Source: Trichaptum fuscoviolaceum (Eukaryota > Basidiomycota > Agaricomycetes > Hymenochaetales > Trichaptaceae). Taken from it: 64,000 nt of DNA. The notes beneath the pieces are model-generated. The model had not been told where the DNA came from. It searched no databases and worked only from the letters and a program-made list of their open reading frames with translations. The stretch lies in NCBI GenBank assembly GCA_910574455.1, contig CAJSYZ010000005.1:1488001-1552000 (forward strand), given 5' to 3'. The position numbers and the translations under genes are program-made. Below are positions 59,201-64,000 of the stretch, piece after piece. Every line of letters begins with the position of its first letter. Position 1 is the first letter of the stretch.

Positions 59201-62200
59201 TCTTGACTTGCTCGTGTGGGTCTCCGCTGTGATTGAAAATCGCGAAAATTTTGGGCCGGACTTCGGTCTTTTCGATGGTTGTCCGTGAGTTGTCCCCGCA
59301 TTCTACGTGTCTATATCCCCTCCCCTAAATGTCTCCTCCATCTTCTCCCATTCCCTCTGCCCCGTGTCCGTCCTCCTTTCTTCGTGCCATCTTCGATCGC
59401 GCGCCGTATTTGCTCTCGTGCCTGCGCAGTTGCCGCCGTAGTTGCCGCTCGTCCGTGCCATTGCTCGCTCGTTGTCTCGCCCTTGCTGATCTCCGTATGT
59501 CTTCCTCTTCCTCTCCGTATTACATGCTACTATCTACTGTCTACTGTACTCCGCTCTGTCTGTCTGTCTGTTATCCTGATTCTTTTTTTTTTTTTTTTTT
59601 TTTTTTTTCCGAGAAACTTGAAACTTGTCAATGAATGTAAATATGATACGAATAATAATATGCAGTTAGAAGTAGAAGAAATGAAATGAATTGCTTCCGT
59701 CCGTAATTCCATGATGAAACGCGCTACTGACTCGAAACGCCGTGCAATTAAAGATTGAGATAAAAATATAGAAATAAAGATTAAAAAAATTTCAGGCCCC
59801 TTAAGACGCCGCCGTGCCCTTGTTCTCAAAGAAAAACGATGGTCTCCAGCCGTGCTTCTGTTCCCTGAGACCCTTGTCTGTTGCTGCTGCTGACTCTGTC
59901 CGCCCGTATGCTTGTGCGCTCTTGGTTCGGTTGACATTGGTCGTCGATCGCCTTCTCTTCTCAGCTTCTCGTTCGACATCCGTACCAATGCGCGCCTTAC
60001 CCTCGCTGCTCGAGGTTACGGTCGCCGTATCAGACCCAGACTCTTCATTGTCCTCTTCCTGCTTGGGTACACTGACCACTCCGGCTCCACGTCGATTCTG
60101 CTCTGCTAGCTCTCTTCGCAGATGGTCGACAGTCTCTTCCAGCTTCCGTACGCGAAGGCGCAACGCCTGCAGCTCCGAATCTCCTTTCTCTTCCTCTTTC
60201 TCGCCCGTAATGCTGTGAACCTTGGCCAATGCATCTGTCGAACGCGTCTCTGCTTCGTCCACATGTCCATTGGCCGTCAAGACCGGTGCACGGAGTCGAA
60301 CACCCATTTCCTTCTCGCATGCCTTGGTCGCTCTCGCTGCCAGCCTATCTGTATTGCTCTGGACCGGTGCTCTGCTCGACTTTGCTTCTGGTGCGCTCTG
60401 TCGTCCTACAGTAGTCCATACAGACACTATCTCAGCCCCTCGCAACTGTTCAGCTTGATGATGTTCGCCGCGGCCAAAGCGTCTGCCTCGCGATCTCGCG
60501 CGCTCGCACAGACTCTTGCCCCACATGAACGGTAGTTCCGAACCGTCCAGCCGGACCACTCGGTACCCCGCACCAAGCCTGCACAACCCGCGCGCGATGT
60601 CCGCTTGCAGGTCCTCGCAGTCCTGCTTGCGGTGTCCCTGCCGCCAGCAGTAGAAGCAGCCGAGTCCAACGCGACTCGGGCCTGCTCTATGCGCCGCTGC
60701 CATCCTCAGTACTTGCGCTTCTTGAGGAGGGTCTACCGGATGCCTCGCAGATGTCCCCCGCATGCTTGGCTGCGCCGTCACTGGTGCTTGCGCTTCTCGA
60801 GGACAGTCTGCCGTTTTCTTCGCAGGTGGTACGACTGCCTGCGCCATCGCCGGTGCTTGCGCTTCTTGAGGAGGGTCAACAGGTCTCTTCGAAGGTGGTA
60901 CGACTAGCTGCGCCATCACCGGTGCCTGCGCTTCTTGAGGAGAGTCTGCCAGTTTCCGCGCAGTCATCTCCCGTACGACCAGCAGCGCCATCACCAATGC
61001 TTGCGCTTCTTGAGGAGAGTCGACCAGTTGCTTTGCAGGTGCCCCCCGTACAATCGGCTGCGCCGTCACAGTTGCTTGCGCTTCTCGAGGCGGGTCTACC
61101 GGTTTGCGCACAGTCATCTCCCGGACGACCAGCGGTGCCTTCACCGGTGGTTGCGCTTCTTGAGGAGGGTCTACCGGTTTCTTCGCAGTCGGCTGCGCAA
61201 TCCTCGCCATCCCCCGCCGGAAGGCCAGCTGCGTCGCCTCCTCTAATTGCACTTTTACCATCTCGAAAACCGCTCTCGATCGCCTCCGTACTTCCGATAA
61301 TTCCACCTGCAACTCTTCCTTGCCCATTCCCTCGACCATCTTCTCTTCCCCTTCTCCCATTAAATACAACTCGATAGGTCCCCTATCCGTTGCCCTTTCC
61401 ACATCCCTCGCAATGCTATACTTCGCATTCCTAATAGAAAACTTCAACTGTTCAAGAAACTCTTGCTCTCTCCGTGTCATCTTCTCCACCAGACAAGTCT
61501 TTCCTCGTTGTCTTTCCTTTTTCTCTTTCGGTCCTTCAGACCACTAATGCAACCCCTTCACTGCCGGTTCAGTGTCTTGTCACTAGTTCCTTTTCAATGT
61601 TCTCTTTCTTAAAGAAAATTTGTAAACTACTTTGCCCGAAGGGCGACAATAATTCTTTTTGGGTACTACACAAAAAACAAACCACCCCCTCGCGGTGGGC
61701 TCCAGGTGAAAGTATGATAAGTACAAAGGGGGTGGGATGTGTAGAAAACCCGGAGAAGAAGAATAGAGTAGTGAAACAGAAAGAAGAGGAGAAACAACGA
61801 AGGAAACTAGTGCAATAACTAAACGGCCCCCGTCGTCCGCAAGTATGTCTTCTGCGTGCGCCACGCAACCGTCGCTCGCTCGAAGACCGAAGACAAGAAA
61901 CAAACTAACTCTCGCGCGTCCGTAAAACTCGTAGTGCGCAACCGCCGCACGCCTTCGCGAGAAGTCCAGAAGAAAGGGACACTTGCACGTCCGTAAAAAC
62001 CTCGCGCGCCGCCGTAGTCGAAGCCCGAAGACAAGAAACAGAAAGAAACCGCAAGAAATCCGTGAGGCTGTTGAGCCCGTCCGTCGACACCGTCGCCGCC
62101 GCAGATTCTCGCTCTCGCTCACACGTCGTGATGGTAGGGAAAATGAAGTAAATTTTCACACGGTGTTACAGGTGGCGACTAACACAAGTTAATACCGCGT

Positions 62201-63990
62201 GTGAACCGGCTACTCCGGCCACGCAAACTACCCCGGAACCGTTGTCTTTGTCCCCGTCCCTCAATTGGCAACCCAATTCCCACGCCACTTGCGCACGTCG
62301 TCACACTCTAAGTGTCCGGCCGGTCGCATGTCCGCAACCATGTCCGCACGCTCGTTTGCTTGTCCACCCATTGCATTGTCTTTTGTGTGATCGCCGGCGA
62401 GCTCTGTGCCTTGGATGCACTACTACTCGTGCTCAGGTACAGTTTTCCCTTCGCTATTTGGCTTCGAGTGTCGGCCGGGAGCCTTTCTGCTCGTCCGGTG
62501 TCCGGTGTATGCACCCGGATTCCGTCCGGATGCCTCTGCTGTGTCCGGCGGGCGTCGTACGAACACTGGACGCAGTCCAGGTGTTACACCGGTCAGAAAC
62601 GAACTTAAAATGCCGGCTACCAAAGAATTGACACTTACTGTGGCACCGACCTGTGTGTCCATGCCAGTCAACAATGACTTCTTGACCTTGACACTCTTAC
62701 TAGCCTATTGAGATGGTGTAAAGTAAGTAAACATAAACATGAAGGAATCCATTACACGTGAAGGTGGAAGAATTACCACATCAACCTGGGAGTCGATGTC
62801 CGGTGGCGACTTTCTCTTTCTGTTTTTTGTGACTATGATGTCCTATTTATAGGCACAAATTAGTGATCAACCCGATGTGAGGAAGGGAACGAACAGTTGC
62901 TACAGCGGAAGTGAGCCTACGGTGCATCGACGCCCACACATACCTGTATACGGGGTTCCAAGGCTAGTGAATGCACCTTACAACCATAAATCAGGGGGAA
63001 ACGAGAGAAACTGGATTAAGATGGGACTTACCGGTGCGCTGAGCTGCGAATTGGCAGTTCTCTTGTTTGCATCCTGTCCAAAGATCAATTCAGCAAGCAA
63101 TGAAGGAAGGATGTAGCATGAGGATCACTGTGCTTCACTGTCTGGCACTCACCTGTCCCACCTGGTTTTGTCTCGTTGTTCTTATCCTCAAGTACGGAAA
63201 GGGATTGGTTAGTAGATTGGAAAAGGTAGGAATGATATGACGTCGCTTACCGTTGAAACCTGCGACCCGGAGAGAGTGTCGCGCAGCAACTTCCTTTTCT
63301 TTGAGTTCAAGTTGCTGCTACCTCCATCCTGTTCATTACACGACAGTTGGCAGAAAAATAATAACGAAGGGATATGATCAAACGGTCATGGGGTAACTGA
63401 CGTGAATCAAACAGTAATAAGTCACACTCACACTAGCTTGAGCCGGCCTTGTCAGCCTCCTCGGATCGCTTTCGCCCTACAAGCAAGGTATTCAGACTGC
63501 ATCTGCCATTCTAATGTTCCGTCAACTCACAATATTTGTGTCCGAATCGACAAAATGTGCTGTCTGTTGCACGCTGATTGAGCTATTCTTTACACCATGA
63601 TAGCTTGCGAGGGTTATTGTTTCTCCTTCATCCTCCCAAGGACTTAAGTTTTCATTGTCTTGCAATGAGATGCTGTGTCTAGTGTAGCTTGGCGTCAGCG
63701 AAGCTCATAATATGGTAACAAAGACGAGAGTGTCATCGTTGTAGGTAGAAGGAAATTTGATCCCGTTGTCGGAGCGTCATGATCCGCTTCTTTAGCATGA
63801 ACATTAGTAATCTAGTTGCCAGTGGATCAAACTATGAGCTTTAGCTGAGTCTAAATCAAGCTTCACACTTACCATTACATCGTGCATTCCAGAAATTGAT
63901 CCCGTACGCATTGCAAGATTTCAAATTTAAACTCACAAATTGATCCCTCTCGAGTCTATCCCAGCCACCTCAAGTCCTCCATCCTCTTCA
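56232..63990 (-). CDS. Long multi-exon gene of unknown function with repeated mini-exons
   Basis: The 5' part (63990-62630) is made of many short exons separated by introns of about 50-100 bp: 63672-63531, 63328-63251, about 63074-63031, 62832-62777 and 62704-62639. It continues at 58139-58080 and about 58019-57950. Several of these exons encode variants of one module (SKKRKLLRDTLSGSQV, NRKRKSPPDIDSQV, SVKVKKSLLTGMDTQV, LSKKRKPSDTPYRPV, SHRKRQSLVAD). The 3' part (57710-56232) codes for CLPPGTQAGWTHILLPSLFR, GKSITPWQNPD and further helices, then an acidic tail over the minisatellite. LPPGT..W..L.P...R..G...PW occurs, from memory, in a multi-copy agaricomycete family of unknown role. An LTR element fills one intron. 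Some joins in the 3' part are unresolved, and one frame change near 56470 may break it. Confidence 0.45.
56318..56445. repeat. 18-bp GC-rich minisatellite
   Basis: About seven units of the type gcgccctcgtcctcgtcc, with variants using gcgcccgcgccctcgtcc. On the minus strand, depending on frame, it encodes acidic DEDEGADE repeats or Arg/Thr repeats. The acidic frame ends with a natural stop at 56232. Confidence 0.85.
58152..59034 (-). repeat. 3' LTR of the gag-only element
   Basis: It begins tgaaagtatgat and ends ggtgttaca on the plus strand. It is the same as 61707-62588 except for one extra a near 58550. Confidence 0.9.
59035..59050 (-). other. Polypurine tract
   Basis: On the minus strand aaagtggggaggagg lies directly before the TGTAACACC start of the 3' LTR, as expected of the plus-strand primer. 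Confidence 0.7.
59581..59609. repeat. Homopolymer T run
   Basis: About 29 consecutive t, preceded by tctgtctgtctg, in the 3' internal region of the element. On the coding strand it is a poly(A). Confidence 0.9.
59801..61489 (-). CDS. Gag-like protein with tandem repeats and a zinc knuckle (562 aa)
   Basis: A single frame starting at 61489. An N-terminal helical region with MTRREQEFLEQLKFSIRNAK leads into about seven copies of a 24-25-residue unit around PVDPPQEAQAPV (residues 104-262). One CX2CX4HX4C knuckle follows (CFYCWRQGHRKQDC, residues 278-291). Then come a Ser/Arg-rich stretch and a coiled coil (VRKLEETVDHLRRELAEQN), and finally a low-complexity basic tail. The knuckle should bind the element's RNA. 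No protease motif follows. The classic gag core is not obvious, so this is Gag by position and knuckle. Confidence 0.75.
   Translation of the reverse strand: MEKMTRREQEFLEQLKFSIRNAKYSIARDVERATDRGPIELYLMGEGEEKMVEGMGKEELQVELSEVRRRSRAVFEMVKVQLEEATQLAFRRGMARIAQPTAKKPVDPPQEAQPPVKAPLVVREMTVRKPVDPPREAQATVTAQPIVRGAPAKQLVDSPQEAQALVMALLVVREMTARKLADSPQEAQAPVMAQLVVPPSKRPVDPPQEAQAPAMAQAVVPPAKKTADCPREAQAPVTAQPSMRGTSARHPVDPPQEAQVLRMAAAHRAGPSRVGLGCFYCWRQGHRKQDCEDLQADIARGLCRLGAGYRVVRLDGSELPFMWGKSLCERARSRGRRFGRGEHHQAEQLRGAEIVSVWTTVGRQSAPEAKSSRAPVQSNTDRLAARATKACEKEMGVRLRAPVLTANGHVDEAETRSTDALAKVHSITGEKEEEKGDSELQALRLRVRKLEETVDHLRRELAEQNRRGAGVVSVPKQEEDNEESGSDTATVTSSSEGKARIGTDVEREAEKRRRSTTNVNRTKSAQAYGRTESAAATDKGLREQKHGWRPSFFFENKGTAAS
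60704..61180 (-). repeat. Tandem repeat of about 75 bp within the Gag gene
   Basis: Seven imperfect units, each containing on the plus strand a form of gcgcttcttgaggag(g/a)gtc. Substitutions are mostly in frame, so the repeat number could vary between copies without breaking the protein. Confidence 0.75.
61688..61704 (-). other. tRNA primer binding site
   Basis: On the minus strand TGGAGCCCACCGCGAGG starts 2 bases after the 5' LTR end. It would pair with the 3' end of a tRNA (a CCA preceded by an acceptor strand ggugggcu). The identity of the tRNA was not determined. Confidence 0.65.
61707..62588 (-). repeat. 5' LTR of the gag-only element
   Basis: 882 bp, flanked on its outer side by ccgg (62589-62592). 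It has the same sequence as the 3' LTR apart from one base. Confidence 0.9.
62639..63328 (-). repeat. Array of duplicated mini-exons
   Basis: Exons at 63328-63251 (78 nt), about 63074-63031, 62832-62777 (56 nt) and 62704-62639 (66 nt) each encode a basic patch (KKRK or similar), then two to six residues and a D..SQV- or DTQV-like end. Each is bounded by AG and GTAA/GTGA. Further members lie beyond the LTR element at 58139-58080 and about 58019-57950. This looks like tandem exon duplication. Confidence 0.55.
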
Positions 63991-64000
63991 CCAATGAAAG

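Larger units (their letters stand above)
58148..62592 (-). mobile_element. Gag-only non-autonomous LTR retrotransposon
   Basis: LTRs are 58152-59034 (883 bp) and 61707-62588 (882 bp), with TG..CA ends and a single 1-bp indel noticed between them. The 4-bp direct repeat ccgg (58148-58151 and 62589-62592) flanks the element and is probably the target duplication. The internal region of 2.67 kb encodes only a Gag-like protein on the minus strand; no protease, reverse transcriptase or integrase is present. A primer site and a polypurine tract are in place, so it could be mobilised by enzymes supplied in trans. Confidence 0.88.

Noticed and set aside
58133..62711. Identical Arg/Ser/Cys-rich frames at 58.2-59.1 kb and 61.7-62.7 kb
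   Set aside because: They are readings of the GC-rich LTR sequence, not genes.

Overview
The window reads as nuclear DNA of a filamentous basidiomycete, most likely a wood- or litter-decaying agaricomycete. The evidence is dense genes with many introns of about 45-65 bp (GTNNGT...YAG), a secreted class II fungal peroxidase with a manganese site, a P450, a maleylacetate reductase, and large Helitron and LTR-retrotransposon load. Gene models were assembled by eye from splice signals and frame continuity; family names come from recognised motifs, not from database searches.

Layout. 1-8.7 kb is repeat-rich and gene-poor. A diverged inverted-repeat structure (about 1136-6742) encloses a broken, internally rearranged copy of the splicing factor gene CLF1/crooked neck. 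Next come a solo LTR (6927-7502, target duplication gttgt) and a Helitron-like 3' end (to 7671).

9.7-35 kb is the most unusual part. A very large Helitron-type RepHel gene (15418-29470) is packed among tightly spaced genes: a four-helix-bundle/MLKL-like protein with a C-terminal membrane anchor (9679-10512), a degenerate nucleotidyltransferase-like protein (10957-12057, minus), an intact seven-exon NGN/KOW (Spt5-like) gene (12438-15127), an intact five-exon gene of unknown, possibly OB-fold, function (29590-31046), a nucleotidyltransferase-fold protein with its acidic triad (31400-32311), a 100-residue protein and a minus-strand gene of unknown family. RepHel is split by a young chromodomain Ty3/gypsy element (17710-24438, target duplication ctcct). 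Removing the element and one target copy restores the reading frame exactly.

36-55 kb holds ordinary chromosomal genes: a HAD-like hydrolase with an over-long first intron that carries a second Helitron-like 3' end, mitochondrial ribosomal protein S6, Tudor-SN (SND1), a short manganese peroxidase, a TBC-domain RabGAP, and a trio of a quinone oxidoreductase and maleylacetate reductase transcribed divergently plus a P450 tail-to-tail with the reductase. The trio and the peroxidase suggest breakdown of aromatic compounds, but that link is inference.

55-64 kb holds one long minus-strand gene built partly of repeated mini-exons (about 56.2-64 kb). It has a gag-only, non-autonomous LTR element (58152-62588) sitting in one of its introns and an 18-bp minisatellite in its acidic 3' end.
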